Shown one piece after another: positions 19,970-28,962 of a stretch of DNA of 64,000 bases. The notes under the pieces are model-generated. The model saw nothing but the letters and a program-made list of their open reading frames with translations, was not told the DNA's origin and did not search any database. Origin of the DNA: Ignavibacteria bacterium (GTDB lineage: Bacteria; Bacteroidota; Ignavibacteria; Kapaibacteriales; Kapaibacteriaceae). The DNA lies in NCBI GenBank assembly GCA_013204605.1, contig JABMNI010000063.1:23707-87706 (forward strand). The letters run 5' to 3'. The stretch's first letter is position 1, and the number at the start of each line of letters is the position of its first letter. A program made the position numbers and the translations under genes.

Positions 19970-21802
19970 TTACTCCACTGTGACACTTTTAGCCAGATTT
20001 CTGGGCATGTCTACATTACAGTCGCGGAACACGGCTATGTGGTACGCTAGCAGCTGCAAAGGGATAGAAGCTAGAATTGGGATCAACATTGGAAGCGTAT
20101 CAGGTATCTTAATAACGTGGTTAGCCACTGTATCGATGAAATCGTCCGATTCGCTTGCAATAGCAATTACCTTACCCTGCCTTGCCCGAACTTCCTCGAT
20201 ATTCGAAACTACTTTCTCGTAAATCTCATCCTTGGGCGCTATAAATACCACCGGCATGTTCTCGTTTATCAAGGCTATTGGACCGTGTTTCATCTCGGCA
20301 GCTGGGTAGCCTTCGGCGTGTATGTAGGAGATTTCTTTGAGCTTCAAAGCCCCCTCTAATGCAACGGGAAAGTTGTACCCTCGGCCCAAATACAGAAAAT
20401 TGGAAGCATCCGCATACTGACGCGCGATCTCTTTTACTTCGTCTGATTTGGCTAGGATTCTCTCGATCATTTCCGGAATAGCTTCGAGTGCCGTGGCGAT
20501 CTCGCGTCCGGTTTCGGCCGACATTCCACGCGTTCGCGCCATGTACAGCGAGAACTGTGTGAGTACGCACAGTTGAGAGGTGAAAGCCTTCGTTGAAGCT
20601 ACTCCAATTTCAGGTCCTGCGTGCAGGTACACGCCGGCGTCGGTTTCGCGTGCTATGCTGGAGCCAACAACGTTAACCATTCCAATCACGGTGGCACCAT
20701 TAGCCTTGGCCAACCTGATGGCCGAAAGCGTATCGGCCGTTTCGCCACTTTGAGAAATTGCAATTACAACATCCGACGAATCAATAATTGGATTTCGGTA
20801 TCTGAACTCGCTGGCGTACTCAACCTCTACAGGAATTCGCGCCATGTTTTCCAACAGATACTCTCCAATCAATGCGGCATGCCAACTAGTTCCACACGCG
20901 GTAATGATAATTCGTTTTGCGTTCAATAATCTATCAGTTACCGTGCTCAAACCTCCCAGACGAACATTGCCTTCATCTACTAAGAGTCTACCTCTGAAGC
21001 CATCATGAAAAGTGGTAGGCTGCTCAAAAATCTCTTTCAGCATGAAGTGGGGGAAGCCCCCTTTTTCAATTTGTTCTAGCTCGATAGAAATTTCTTCGAT
21101 AACGGGATCGGTTTCGATATCAAGAATTGTCTTGGTTGTAAAGCCATTTCGGGTGACAATGGCCATTTCGTTTTCATGGAGGTAAACAACCTGACGGGTG
21201 TGCGAGACTATGGCAGCGGCATCGGAAGCCACTACGTATTCATCATTACCTACGCCCAGAATGAGTGGACTGCCCCTGCGGGCGGCAATCAACATGTCGG
21301 GGTGTTCAGCACACATAACCACTATCCCAAACGTTCCCTCAACTTCGCAAAGGGCGGTTCGAACAGCCTGCTCAAAATTTCCAAATGTTTTATACAGCAT
21401 GCCAATGAACACCGCCAACACTTCACTATCCGTATCTGACTTGAATGCGTATCCTTGAGCCGTTAGTTTCTTTTTGATGGTTACATAGTTCTCAATTATT
21501 CCGTTGTGAACTAAGACTATGTTATCGGACGAATCTGCATGAGGATGCGCGTTAACATCATTGGGTACGCCGTGAGTAGCCCACCGTGTATGACCTATTC
21601 CTATGGTTCCTTCAGTTTTCGATACAGTGGTGGCGCGTTCGAGGTCGGCAACCTTGCCAGCTTTTTTGGCCATGGTTAGCGCACCGCCGTCTATGGTGCT
21701 TACGCCGGCAGAATCATAGCCACGATACTCGAGTCTTTTTAGACCCGCAAGTATAATTGGCGCTGCCCGCTTATTTCCTATATATCCTACAATGCCACAC
21801 AT
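19970..21802 (-). CDS. glmS: Glutamine--fructose-6-phosphate aminotransferase
   Basis: 610-aa cytosolic enzyme making glucosamine-6-phosphate from fructose-6-phosphate and glutamine, the entry to peptidoglycan and lipopolysaccharide amino sugars. It starts MCGIVGYIGN with the catalytic Cys2 of the class II glutamine amidotransferase domain (about 1-225), followed by two SIS sugar-isomerase domains (about 285-415 and 460-590; ACGTSWHA and SQSGETADT visible). The C-terminus LAKSVTVE is the usual end. No glmS ribozyme-like leader is possible because the upstream gap is only 47 bases. It heads the operon glmS-meaB-M24-TPR-pepF. Confidence 0.97.
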   Translation of the reverse strand: MCGIVGYIGNKRAAPIILAGLKRLEYRGYDSAGVSTIDGGALTMAKKAGKVADLERATTVSKTEGTIGIGHTRWATHGVPNDVNAHPHADSSDNIVLVHNGIIENYVTIKKKLTAQGYAFKSDTDSEVLAVFIGMLYKTFGNFEQAVRTALCEVEGTFGIVVMCAEHPDMLIAARRGSPLILGVGNDEYVVASDAAAIVSHTRQVVYLHENEMAIVTRNGFTTKTILDIETDPVIEEISIELEQIEKGGFPHFMLKEIFEQPTTFHDGFRGRLLVDEGNVRLGGLSTVTDRLLNAKRIIITACGTSWHAALIGEYLLENMARIPVEVEYASEFRYRNPIIDSSDVVIAISQSGETADTLSAIRLAKANGATVIGMVNVVGSSIARETDAGVYLHAGPEIGVASTKAFTSQLCVLTQFSLYMARTRGMSAETGREIATALEAIPEMIERILAKSDEVKEIARQYADASNFLYLGRGYNFPVALEGALKLKEISYIHAEGYPAAEMKHGPIALINENMPVVFIAPKDEIYEKVVSNIEEVRARQGKVIAIASESDDFIDTVANHVIKIPDTLPMLIPILASIPLQLLAYHIAVFRDCNVDMPRNLAKSVTVE

Positions 21803-21825
21803 GTTGCTTACCCTTAAATATCATG

Positions 21826-21833
21826 CAAACTTA
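21826..21833 (-). promoter_or_regulatory. Predicted -7 promoter element for glmS
   Basis: The minus strand reads TAAGTTTG, an exact TAnnTTTG match, in the 47-base gap between lptD and glmS. It would give a leader of under 20 bases. No good -33 TTG is found at 19-20 bases, so the assignment rests on the exact -7 box and its location. Confidence 0.45.
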
Positions 21834-21849
21834 ACCTTTAGCGCCTGGA

Positions 21850-24426
21850 CTAACGATACAACGGAGTTGACTGTTTTGGAATTACTAAGTCTTTTAGCTG
21901 TGGGGCAACCGCAGAAAAACGTAAAAAGAAGCCTTGGTTGAACCCAATGGGAATCCAGTTGAATGAAAGGTTCCAGCAGTGCACTCTTTTGTTGATATCA
22001 ATCACCGGCGACACAAACTGCCCCCGCAAGAAATCAAAACTTCCGTACGCGGCCACTGTTAACGTCTGTGTAAGCGAAAAATTTCCTCTGAACGAGAGCA
22101 TGAGAGACTGAACTATCGAGGTAGGGATGGGGGCTGTGCGATTGTATGAAAGCGACAGGTTCAAGTCCCATGGAATTATAACGTCTGACCATCCAGCTGT
22201 ATGATCGCCAAACAAATCCACCTGCGACTCACGGTTGTTTAACCGGCGACTAAAACGGCTCTGCAAATCTTCTGCTGTTGTGTCCTTGATTGTGGTATCG
22301 GCGGCGTTCGATTGCGGCTGAAACGAAACCCCCTGCGAAGAGAATCTGGTACCAACTTGAACACTAAAATTTGTTAGCCTGGCAAGCCCCTTACCCGCAG
22401 AAATTAGACTTGAGTTAACCGTCTGCCACACTATTTTTCCAGTGGAGGCATCGGGTAACAGTTGCTGATCGTAGGCGTTGAATGTGCCGCCAACACTCAG
22501 CTCGAGACCCTGGAGCATAGGGGAGCGGACGTTGAACGTAATTGGGCTGAGTTTTAGAGAGTCGGCAGCCAAATTGTACGAGCCATTCAAATTGAACGTA
22601 AGCACGTCTACGGGTTTCGGTTCTGACGAATCCGTGGCCATGGGTTTCACGCTGAACTTGTTTAGTACACCCATGGTAATGAGCAATTGTTTTTGACGAG
22701 TAGCAATTCCACCAGCCTCTCCAAAGCGGGAATACACAACTTCCTTTCCCGTAATTGGACTCGTGTAACGGTCGAAAAATCCCGAGGCAGGATCTGACTG
22801 ATCGGGAGAATACTGCAATCCGATGATCGGTTGCAAGGTGTGCCTGAACGCGGCAATTCCTAAAATCTTGGGGTAAGCCATCCCATATATATATGTGCTG
22901 GCGTTTACACCAATGCTGTACGTGTACTCGCGAAAGAAGCCCTGGTAGCGGGTGGTAACGATGGTTGAATCTGAAACGTTAACAGAATTTGCATAACGCT
23001 GGAAGTACCAGTTCTCGGAATAATTAATACTGGGCTGAAGGGTAACGTTTCCAAGTTTTGGTGTAATGGTAATTACCGGACGATGCTCGATAACGGAGTT
23101 CTCTTTTACAACAAAGGCACCGGTATCTGTATCGCGCAATGAGCTGTGTGAGTACCGTGCGTTGGACCTGAACGAAAATTGCATGTCGCCCAGCCAGTTT
23201 CCGGGGTTGAAGAAACCCTTCAGCGGAAATACCTGCGGAATAGCAAAACTCAACGACGGATTCTGCGTTACTGATCCGTTTATCATGTTCTGATCTCGAA
23301 CGTAATTCGCATTGAAGGTCATACCGTTATACAGTGTACGTTGGTACGATGCATTTGAGCGAGCGTTTTGTTTTACGCGTTCTAGTGGGTTCAATGACGT
23401 GTTTTGGAACAACCTGTCGGTGGTAAACAACAAATCAAGTATTAATCTTTCGTTGGGTCGAAACTGCTGTGTGTGATTCGCGCTGAATCCGATGTTCATG
23501 GAATAAGGTTGCTCAACATTGAACCTTGTGTATCCGAATCGTAACTCAACTCTTCCGTCAATGGAATTCTTAACACTATACTGTGATCTATTGTACAACG
23601 TAAATCCGCCCTTCGTGGTTAGATCTGCCGTTACCTCGGTATCAAAGTAATCGCTCACGGCTAAGTAGTAGCCGAGATTTTGTAGCACCACGCCACGGTC
23701 TGAAGACAATAACGGCGACGGCATAATAATCCCCGATCTTCTTCCACGCTCAGCCGAAAAGTATAGTCCAATTGGTAAAGCAAACACCGGAATATCTTCT
23801 ACGTACCAAACAATTGGGTCGAGAAATATCTTTTCGTTTGTAATAACCTTCATGTGAGGAGAATTGAAATAAAAGTGCGGATGCGGCGCATCGCAAGTAG
23901 TAAAACAACCGTCTTGGATGTACGCGGTGTTCTCGTTAATGCGTTTTATTCGTGACCCATAGTAGTAGCCCCCATCGATATTTGTCTCACCAAACCTGAC
24001 CCTACCGCGTTTGGTTTTGAACGAGTAGATCATCGATTCACCAGCGTACTCTTCGGCACCATCTTCGAACACCGGAAACCCGCTAACTATTCCATTGGAA
24101 TCCGCAACGCCATCCGCCTTCATTATCGACTCGTTAAAATCAATCTCGATTACTTCGGCTTTTAATTTCTGAGTGCGGAAAGTCACATCGGCCCGACCAC
24201 GCAGACGCATCACGCGTGACCGTACGGCAAAGTGAACAGTATCCATCGCATTAAATACCACCACTGTATCCATGCTACCGTTCGATGATTTCTCCTCGCT
24301 ACGCCCAACCGTATCGGCAACTATTCGAACGGAATCCACCGTAGTGTTGCCTTGCGCGTTCGTGCCGGCAGTGCACACAAGCAGCGCAACACAAATACGT
24401 AGCATGCAACACAAAGCGCTCGACAT
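21850..24426 (-). CDS. lptD: LptD/OstA-like outer-membrane LPS assembly protein
   Basis: 858 aa with a signal peptide (cleavage near TNAQ). The N-terminal part (about 60-180) matches an OstA/LptA-like beta-jellyroll (VMRLRGRADVTFRTQKLKAEVIEIDF). It is followed by the LptD-type linker with two short Cys-containing segments (DGCFTTCDAPHPHFYF), IFLDPIVWYVEDIPVFALPIGLYF, and RRSGIIMPSPLLSSDRG. The remainder is a long beta-barrel region with alternating Tyr/Phe-rich strands. LptD inserts lipopolysaccharide into the outer leaflet. It follows the DUF4292-like gene as TAATG (stop and start share a base), implying coupling. KdsC elsewhere in the window agrees with a Kdo-containing LPS. Confidence 0.82.
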   Translation of the reverse strand: MSSALCCMLRICVALLVCTAGTNAQGNTTVDSVRIVADTVGRSEEKSSNGSMDTVVVFNAMDTVHFAVRSRVMRLRGRADVTFRTQKLKAEVIEIDFNESIMKADGVADSNGIVSGFPVFEDGAEEYAGESMIYSFKTKRGRVRFGETNIDGGYYYGSRIKRINENTAYIQDGCFTTCDAPHPHFYFNSPHMKVITNEKIFLDPIVWYVEDIPVFALPIGLYFSAERGRRSGIIMPSPLLSSDRGVVLQNLGYYLAVSDYFDTEVTADLTTKGGFTLYNRSQYSVKNSIDGRVELRFGYTRFNVEQPYSMNIGFSANHTQQFRPNERLILDLLFTTDRLFQNTSLNPLERVKQNARSNASYQRTLYNGMTFNANYVRDQNMINGSVTQNPSLSFAIPQVFPLKGFFNPGNWLGDMQFSFRSNARYSHSSLRDTDTGAFVVKENSVIEHRPVITITPKLGNVTLQPSINYSENWYFQRYANSVNVSDSTIVTTRYQGFFREYTYSIGVNASTYIYGMAYPKILGIAAFRHTLQPIIGLQYSPDQSDPASGFFDRYTSPITGKEVVYSRFGEAGGIATRQKQLLITMGVLNKFSVKPMATDSSEPKPVDVLTFNLNGSYNLAADSLKLSPITFNVRSPMLQGLELSVGGTFNAYDQQLLPDASTGKIVWQTVNSSLISAGKGLARLTNFSVQVGTRFSSQGVSFQPQSNAADTTIKDTTAEDLQSRFSRRLNNRESQVDLFGDHTAGWSDVIIPWDLNLSLSYNRTAPIPTSIVQSLMLSFRGNFSLTQTLTVAAYGSFDFLRGQFVSPVIDINKRVHCWNLSFNWIPIGFNQGFFLRFSAVAPQLKDLVIPKQSTPLYR

Positions 24427-25172
24427 TATCTGTAAACTGTTTTAGAAAATGATGGTGGAATTACAACGGTAAGGGGCTTTTCGGTGCCGTTAACAATTAC
24501 GTCGTCCAAACGGATACTGAGAGTTTGCGATTTGTTATCCACTTCAACGTCAATTCCGTGAGGAATACTAAAACCATCAACCACTCTAATGTCACCGAAC
24601 GACACATTCATCTCCGTAAATCCATTCTTGAGTTTACGCTGATATTGCTTCATTACGTTTGCGGCAGTGTCGATTAACACAAATTCTCGCACCGAGTCAC
24701 TATCTGTCTCCAGTAGAACATCCGATCCATTCCGCGAACCAGCAACAGAAAACCTATGAATATCTCCGGGAACTTTACCTTGCATAACGCTTGTAAGATC
24801 AGAAATCGAGAGCTTCACGGGCATTAAGTTCGCCAACTTGGCTGTAAGCGGGTTGCCGCAGGCTGCGTCTCTCGTCAAATAATTAACCAACACAAAGGTG
24901 TCCGGTTGCGAATACATTTGAGCGGCCGTAATTCCAAACGGTCCACCTACCGTCATGCAAAACACCGTGTCATCAGTAATGATAAACTTCACAGGAATGC
25001 CACGCAGCAGTTGTTCGCCAGTGGTAGACATTACGCCCGTGGCGTATATGGAATGCACACCGCTACCCAGTTTTGCGGCTAAATCCGGTACCCGAATTAG
25101 CTCCTGCGAAACACATAGCCCCCTGCAGAGCATTACGGCAACAATCAGTAACATTGTAGGTTGATAAGTCAT
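24426..25172 (-). CDS. DUF4292-like exported protein upstream of lptD
   Basis: About 248 aa. The chosen ATG (25172) begins just before the signal peptide (MTYQPTMLLIVAVMLCRGLCVSQ); an earlier ATG at 25193 is possible. No convincing lipobox is present because the residue before Cys is Leu, so signal peptidase I processing near CVSQ is more likely. The mature part is beta-rich with the pattern of DUF4292/LolB-like Bacteroidota envelope proteins (VKFIITDDTVFCMTVGG, RKLKNGFTEMNVSFGDIRVVDGFSIPHGIDVEV). Family function is not established; a lipid- or lipoprotein-handling role is suggested by fold resemblance only. Coupling to lptD by TAATG supports an outer-membrane biogenesis role. A one-mismatch promoter box (GATATTTG) ends seven bases before the ATG. 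Confidence 0.65.
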   Translation of the reverse strand: MTYQPTMLLIVAVMLCRGLCVSQELIRVPDLAAKLGSGVHSIYATGVMSTTGEQLLRGIPVKFIITDDTVFCMTVGGPFGITAAQMYSQPDTFVLVNYLTRDAACGNPLTAKLANLMPVKLSISDLTSVMQGKVPGDIHRFSVAGSRNGSDVLLETDSDSVREFVLIDTAANVMKQYQRKLKNGFTEMNVSFGDIRVVDGFSIPHGIDVEVDNKSQTLSIRLDDVIVNGTEKPLTVVIPPSFSKTVYR

Positions 25173-25227
25173 ATGAATACAAATATCCAACATTGCTGCG
25201 CCAATGTCGTCAACGTCGGGTCAATAA

Positions 25228-25235
25228 AAGGGAGG
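25228..25235 (+). promoter_or_regulatory. Ribosome binding site setting a TTG start
   Basis: AAGGGAGG ends five bases before TTG at 25241. It is one of the strongest Shine-Dalgarno sequences in the window. It fixes the start of the pterin synthase gene at a TTG, although the frame stays open further upstream. The resulting protein starts MIFVTRKSTFSASH, where homologous proteins begin. Confidence 0.8.
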
Positions 25236-25240
25236 TCACA

Positions 25241-25708
25241 TTGATTTTTGTTACGCGCAAGTCGACGTTTTCTGCGTCGCACAGATTGTACAATCCAACG
25301 TATTCAGACGCCAAAAACCAGGCGGTTTTCGATAAATGCAACAATCCAAACGGACATGGCCATAACTACACGCTAGAGGTCACTGTTAAGGGGCTTCCCG
25401 ATCCTGAAACGGGATATGTGATTGATTTGAAATTGTTGAAGGATATTTTGGACCGCGAAATCATAGATAAGGTTGATCACAAACACCTTAATTATGATGT
25501 TGATTTTCTACGAGGAATCATACCAACCGTAGAAAATTTGTGCGTGAAGTTTTGGGAGGCATTGAAACATGCCTTGCCGCAAGGTGAGCTTCACAATGTC
25601 CGTTTGTTTGAATCGGACCAAAACTTTGCTGACTATTATGGAGCACCTGTTACCATACCGGTGTATGCGGTGGCACAAAACGGAGAACTTGTAGGTGAGA
25701 CTCTATGA
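25241..25708 (+). CDS. 6-pyruvoyl-tetrahydropterin synthase / 6-carboxytetrahydropterin synthase family
   Basis: 155 aa from the TTG at 25241. Zinc ligands His14, His39 and His41, the catalytic Cys33 (DKCNNPNGHGHNY), the Asp79-His80 pair (VDHKHLN) and Glu124 (RLFES) are all present. The KCNNPNGHGHNY block is the form seen in animal-type 6-pyruvoyl-tetrahydropterin synthase, so this may make a tetrahydrobiopterin-like cofactor. QueD, which acts in queuosine synthesis, shares the fold and cannot be excluded. It overlaps folE by ATGA (25705-25708), whose product, dihydroneopterin triphosphate, is its substrate. No queC, queE or queF gene is adjacent, which mildly favours a pterin role. Confidence 0.88.
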   Translation: MIFVTRKSTFSASHRLYNPTYSDAKNQAVFDKCNNPNGHGHNYTLEVTVKGLPDPETGYVIDLKLLKDILDREIIDKVDHKHLNYDVDFLRGIIPTVENLCVKFWEALKHALPQGELHNVRLFESDQNFADYYGAPVTIPVYAVAQNGELVGETL

Positions 25709-26421
25709 GTAACGATAACTTGGCGAAGGTTAGCGCCGAACTTTTAAAAGATGTTGCAGATCCGAATGCGGCAAGCAAGATTCTTCAGATTAGTGCAGAC
25801 AATCTGGAATGTTTCGATGCGAATGGGAACCGTGTTTTGCCGGCCGAGCAACGCGCTGAAATGGTGGTGCAATTAGAGAAAAAGTTTGTAGAGATTTTTG
25901 GGATACTTCAAATTGATTTGAATGATCCGAACAGCGCGGAGAGTCCGAAGCGCCTCGCAAAAATGTGGGTAAACGAGTTATTTATCGGACGCTTCACCGC
26001 ACCTCCAACCTTAACCGTATTCCCAAATCGGAAGCAGGTAGATGAATTGGTTGTCTCGAAAGGGATTAGAGTAATGAGTGTGTGCTCGCATCATTGGCAG
26101 CCTATTAGCGGCGTCTGTGCCATTGGTTATGTGCCAAGGGATAAGGTGATAGGAATTTCGAAGTTTACTCGAATTGTTAAATGGTTTTCTAGACGCGGTC
26201 AAATTCAAGAGGAGTTGGGTGAACAGATTGCCGATTATTTGGTAAAAATGTTGGACCCTATTGCATTGGGAGTTGTGATTAATGCCAAGCACTATTGTAT
26301 GATTTCGCGTGGTGTTGAAACGCATGAGAGTTCCGAAATGATTACGTCGGTTATGCGCGGAGAGTTAGCAACAAACGCAACATTGAGAATGGAGTTTTTA
26401 AAACTTATTGGTGATCGTTGA
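25705..26421 (+). CDS. folE: GTP cyclohydrolase I
   Basis: 238 aa. Converts GTP to 7,8-dihydroneopterin triphosphate. Zinc ligands Cys127, His130 and Cys198 are in VCSHHWQP and KHYCMISRGVE; catalytic His129 is present. The common CEHH motif is CSHH here. The GYVPRDKVIGISKFTRIVKWFSRRGQIQEEL block is the family core. The first 50-60 residues form a helical extension. It is translationally coupled by ATGA to the pterin synthase upstream, so the two form a pathway unit. The next gene, rnhB, starts six bases after its stop. Confidence 0.92.
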   Translation: MSNDNLAKVSAELLKDVADPNAASKILQISADNLECFDANGNRVLPAEQRAEMVVQLEKKFVEIFGILQIDLNDPNSAESPKRLAKMWVNELFIGRFTAPPTLTVFPNRKQVDELVVSKGIRVMSVCSHHWQPISGVCAIGYVPRDKVIGISKFTRIVKWFSRRGQIQEELGEQIADYLVKMLDPIALGVVINAKHYCMISRGVETHESSEMITSVMRGELATNATLRMEFLKLIGDR

Positions 26422-26427
26422 CCGGTA

Positions 26428-27060
26428 GTGTTACCACCACTAACACTCGAAACCGAACGTAAACATTTGGCTGGCAGCCGGCTAGTTGTGGGTGTAGATG
26501 AGGCCGGTAGGGGAGCGTTAGCGGGTCCGGTGGTTGCAGCCGCTGTGGTACTCAATACAAAGATTGAGATTCCAGACTTGATTAAGGATTCCAAACAGCT
26601 TTCTCCAGGTGCAAGGCAAACGATGGCGGAGTGGATATACTCCAACGCACTTTTTGTATCGTTAGGTATTGTACAAAATGATAGAATTGACGAGGTAAAT
26701 ATTCTTCAAGCAACGTATGATGCAATGCATCAGGCAATAAATGGATTGAAGTTGGGGAATAATAAACGGCCGTACTTGCTAATTGACGGAAATCGATTTA
26801 GAAAGCATGTTTACGAGCACGAGTGCATTGTAAAGGGCGACACCCTCATAGCATCAATTGCTGCCGCTTCTATAATTGCTAAAACGCATCGAGACGGATT
26901 AATGTCGGACCAGGAAAATCTCCGATTCCCACAATACCTGTTTCATAAGCACAAGGGGTATGGCACTAGGAAGCATCGTGAATTAATTATCGAACACGGT
27001 GTTTGCAGCATTCATCGTAGAACATTTTTACGAAACATTTTGCCCCCTAGCGCATTGTGA
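26428..27060 (+). CDS. rnhB: Ribonuclease HII
   Basis: 210 aa from a GTG start six bases after folE. The family signature GVDEAGRGALAGPVVAAAVVL carries the first catalytic pair Asp24-Glu25; the LLIDGNRF aspartate and the later AAASIIAKTHRD region supply the other acidic site. It removes ribonucleotides and RNA primers from DNA in the cytosol. The length is typical. No Shine-Dalgarno sequence is apparent, so translation may depend on coupling to folE. Its stop at 27058-27060 is seven bases before the likely start of the symporter gene. Confidence 0.94.
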   Translation: MLPPLTLETERKHLAGSRLVVGVDEAGRGALAGPVVAAAVVLNTKIEIPDLIKDSKQLSPGARQTMAEWIYSNALFVSLGIVQNDRIDEVNILQATYDAMHQAINGLKLGNNKRPYLLIDGNRFRKHVYEHECIVKGDTLIASIAAASIIAKTHRDGLMSDQENLRFPQYLFHKHKGYGTRKHRELIIEHGVCSIHRRTFLRNILPPSAL

Positions 27061-27067
27061 GTGCACC

Positions 27068-28426
27068 GTGAACCTAACCCTTGCAACTGCAGACTACATA
27101 GCAATCGGCGTGTGTTTGATTTCGGCACTTGTATTAGGATTTGTGAAGTCCTTTACATCCAAGGGCGGAGTAATAGGAATTGCATTGGCCGGCAGAAAAC
27201 TTACTACGCCGTTGTTTGTGATTACGTTGGTAGCAACGTGGTACGGTGCTGTTCTTGCGGTGGGAGAATTTGTCTGGGAATACGGTGTGGTTGTATTGCT
27301 GTGTTTTGGTTTACCATACTACGTATTCGCTATTTCGTACGCACTGTTTTTGGCCCCGCGAATCCGAACCTCAAACGCGGTTTCAATTCCTGAACAGTTT
27401 CGGCATAAGTATGGAGAAAGGGCAGGGAGGCTTGCCTCGATACTGGTCTTCCTACTCACGTCGCCGGCACCCTACGTGCTAATGGCGGCCCAGGTAGTTT
27501 CGTTATTGTTTGGAATTGAGATATTACGTTCGATTCTCTTGGTAGCGATTATTTCTTTGAGCTATGCAGCTTTTGGTGGACTTATTAGCGATGTGCGAGC
27601 CAATATTGCGCAACTGTTTTTTATGTTTTTGGGCTTTGGATTGTTACTGTACTTTTCAGTTTCTCAATTGGGAGGAATTGAAACCTTATTGGCGAATGCG
27701 TCGAGTCTGCGGATGAGCATCCCCGGAAGCATCGGTTGGATGGGAATCACCGCATGGTGGATTCTGGCTCTACAAACATTTGTCGATCCAAATTTCCATC
27801 AGCGTGTTTCAGCCGTCCGCGAAGCCAAGATGGCCACAAAGGGAATATTGATTTCGGTTGGCCTATGGATGGTGTTTGACTTTCTAACAACGGCAACGGC
27901 ACTGTATGCGGTTACCTATACGCAGACCACTGTACCAATGCAGGCGCACCTGTGGTTGGCCGAATTAGTTATGCCACCCGTTGCAAAAGGAATTTTCGTT
28001 GGTGGAGTGCTTTCAGCCATTCTTTCAACACTGGATGGCTATGCAATTGTGCACGGACTAACTCTTTCAAATGATATCCTAGCCCCCTTCAAAAAGAGAC
28101 CAAGCACCGTATCGGATTTTCGAAACGGAGTGGTGGTTGGCGGAATACTTTCGTGCATTGCTGCTTTTTTCATTCCAAGTGTAATAGATTTGTTTTTCAT
28201 TATCGGTTCAGTTACGATTCCCGGATTACTATTGCCACTAATATTAGCATACAGCGCAATGGCCGATAGATTTGTGAAGAACATTTCAACGCGCATTATT
28301 GCACCAACCATTATCAGTATAGCCGGTTTGGTTTTGTTCCCGTCTAGCTTGGCTTTAGCCCTCTTGGCCGGAATACTTACGTCGGCGTTTTTGCACGTGA
28401 TAGATTACAAACGGAATCTTGCATGA
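27068..28426 (+). CDS. Sodium:solute symporter family protein
   Basis: About 452 aa from GTG 27068; an earlier ATG at 26999 would lie inside rnhB and encode a polar Cys-rich extension, so it was not used. The protein has about 12 hydrophobic helices. The SSS-family pattern is visible: an N-terminal ATADYIAIGVCLISALVLGF helix, the ALAGRKLTTPLFVITLVATW segment, a conserved IPEQFRHKYGERAGRLASILVFL region, then WWILALQTFVDPNFHQRVSAV. It should import a solute with sodium at the inner membrane; family members carry sugars, amino acids, pantothenate or carboxylates, and no specificity can be read. It overlaps pgsA by ATGA (28423-28426). Confidence 0.85.
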   Translation: MNLTLATADYIAIGVCLISALVLGFVKSFTSKGGVIGIALAGRKLTTPLFVITLVATWYGAVLAVGEFVWEYGVVVLLCFGLPYYVFAISYALFLAPRIRTSNAVSIPEQFRHKYGERAGRLASILVFLLTSPAPYVLMAAQVVSLLFGIEILRSILLVAIISLSYAAFGGLISDVRANIAQLFFMFLGFGLLLYFSVSQLGGIETLLANASSLRMSIPGSIGWMGITAWWILALQTFVDPNFHQRVSAVREAKMATKGILISVGLWMVFDFLTTATALYAVTYTQTTVPMQAHLWLAELVMPPVAKGIFVGGVLSAILSTLDGYAIVHGLTLSNDILAPFKKRPSTVSDFRNGVVVGGILSCIAAFFIPSVIDLFFIIGSVTIPGLLLPLILAYSAMADRFVKNISTRIIAPTIISIAGLVLFPSSLALALLAGILTSAFLHVIDYKRNLA

Positions 28427-28962
28427 TGTTGTCACGAAAAAATGGACTCTACACGTGGTCGAACGGCATTAGCGCGTTGCGGTTTGTAATTACCGTTCCA
28501 ATTGCAATGGCCATCTATCAGGACATGCTTTACCTTTCGTTCGCGCTTTGTTGGTTTGCCGCTTTTACCGATTGGCTAGATGGCTACATAGCCCGCAGAA
28601 CAGATACCGTGAGCGAGTGGGGCAAGGTGATAGATCCGCTGGCCGATAAAGTTTTGGTTGGAACTGTAGTGCTGTTGTTGTTGATTAAGGGACTTTTGCC
28701 AGGCTGGTTTGTGGGTGTAGTTGTTGCTCGCGACCTACTCATTTTAGGGGGCTCAGCCTGGGCGTCGAAATACTCAACCACGGTGCTACCGAGCATGATG
28801 AGTGGAAAATTGGCAGTTAGTGCTATTGCATTTACAGGAGTAATGGCCATGATACACGCAACAACTGCAGTGGAAATAGGCGTTTGGAGCAGTTGTTTTT
28901 TTATGGCGTTATCTTTGTGGCAATATATAAAGAGACTTCATGGGATTATTCGACAAGCTTAA
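28423..28962 (+). CDS. pgsA: CDP-alcohol phosphatidyltransferase, probably PgsA
   Basis: 179-aa integral membrane enzyme. The complete CDP-alcohol phosphatidyltransferase motif D-x2-DG-x2-AR-x8-G-x3-D-x3-D is present: Asp50, Asp53, Gly54, Ala57, Arg58, Gly67, Asp71 and Asp75 (DWLDGYIARRTDTVSEWG then DPLAD). About five or six membrane helices. The short length and sequence fit CDP-diacylglycerol--glycerol-3-phosphate 3-phosphatidyltransferase, the first step to phosphatidylglycerol, better than serine transferase. The start overlaps the symporter stop by ATGA, and the end overlaps ftsY by 23 bases. Confidence 0.87.
   Translation: MMLSRKNGLYTWSNGISALRFVITVPIAMAIYQDMLYLSFALCWFAAFTDWLDGYIARRTDTVSEWGKVIDPLADKVLVGTVVLLLLIKGLLPGWFVGVVVARDLLILGGSAWASKYSTTVLPSMMSGKLAVSAIAFTGVMAMIHATTAVEIGVWSSCFFMALSLWQYIKRLHGIIRQA

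Noticed and set aside
19970..21849. glmS ribozyme or riboswitch upstream of glmS
   Set aside because: The gap to lptD is only 47 bases, too short for a glmS ribozyme, and no such fold is seen.
26999..27067. Earlier ATG for the sodium:solute symporter
   Set aside because: It lies inside rnhB and adds a polar Cys-rich segment; the GTG at 27068 fits the family start.
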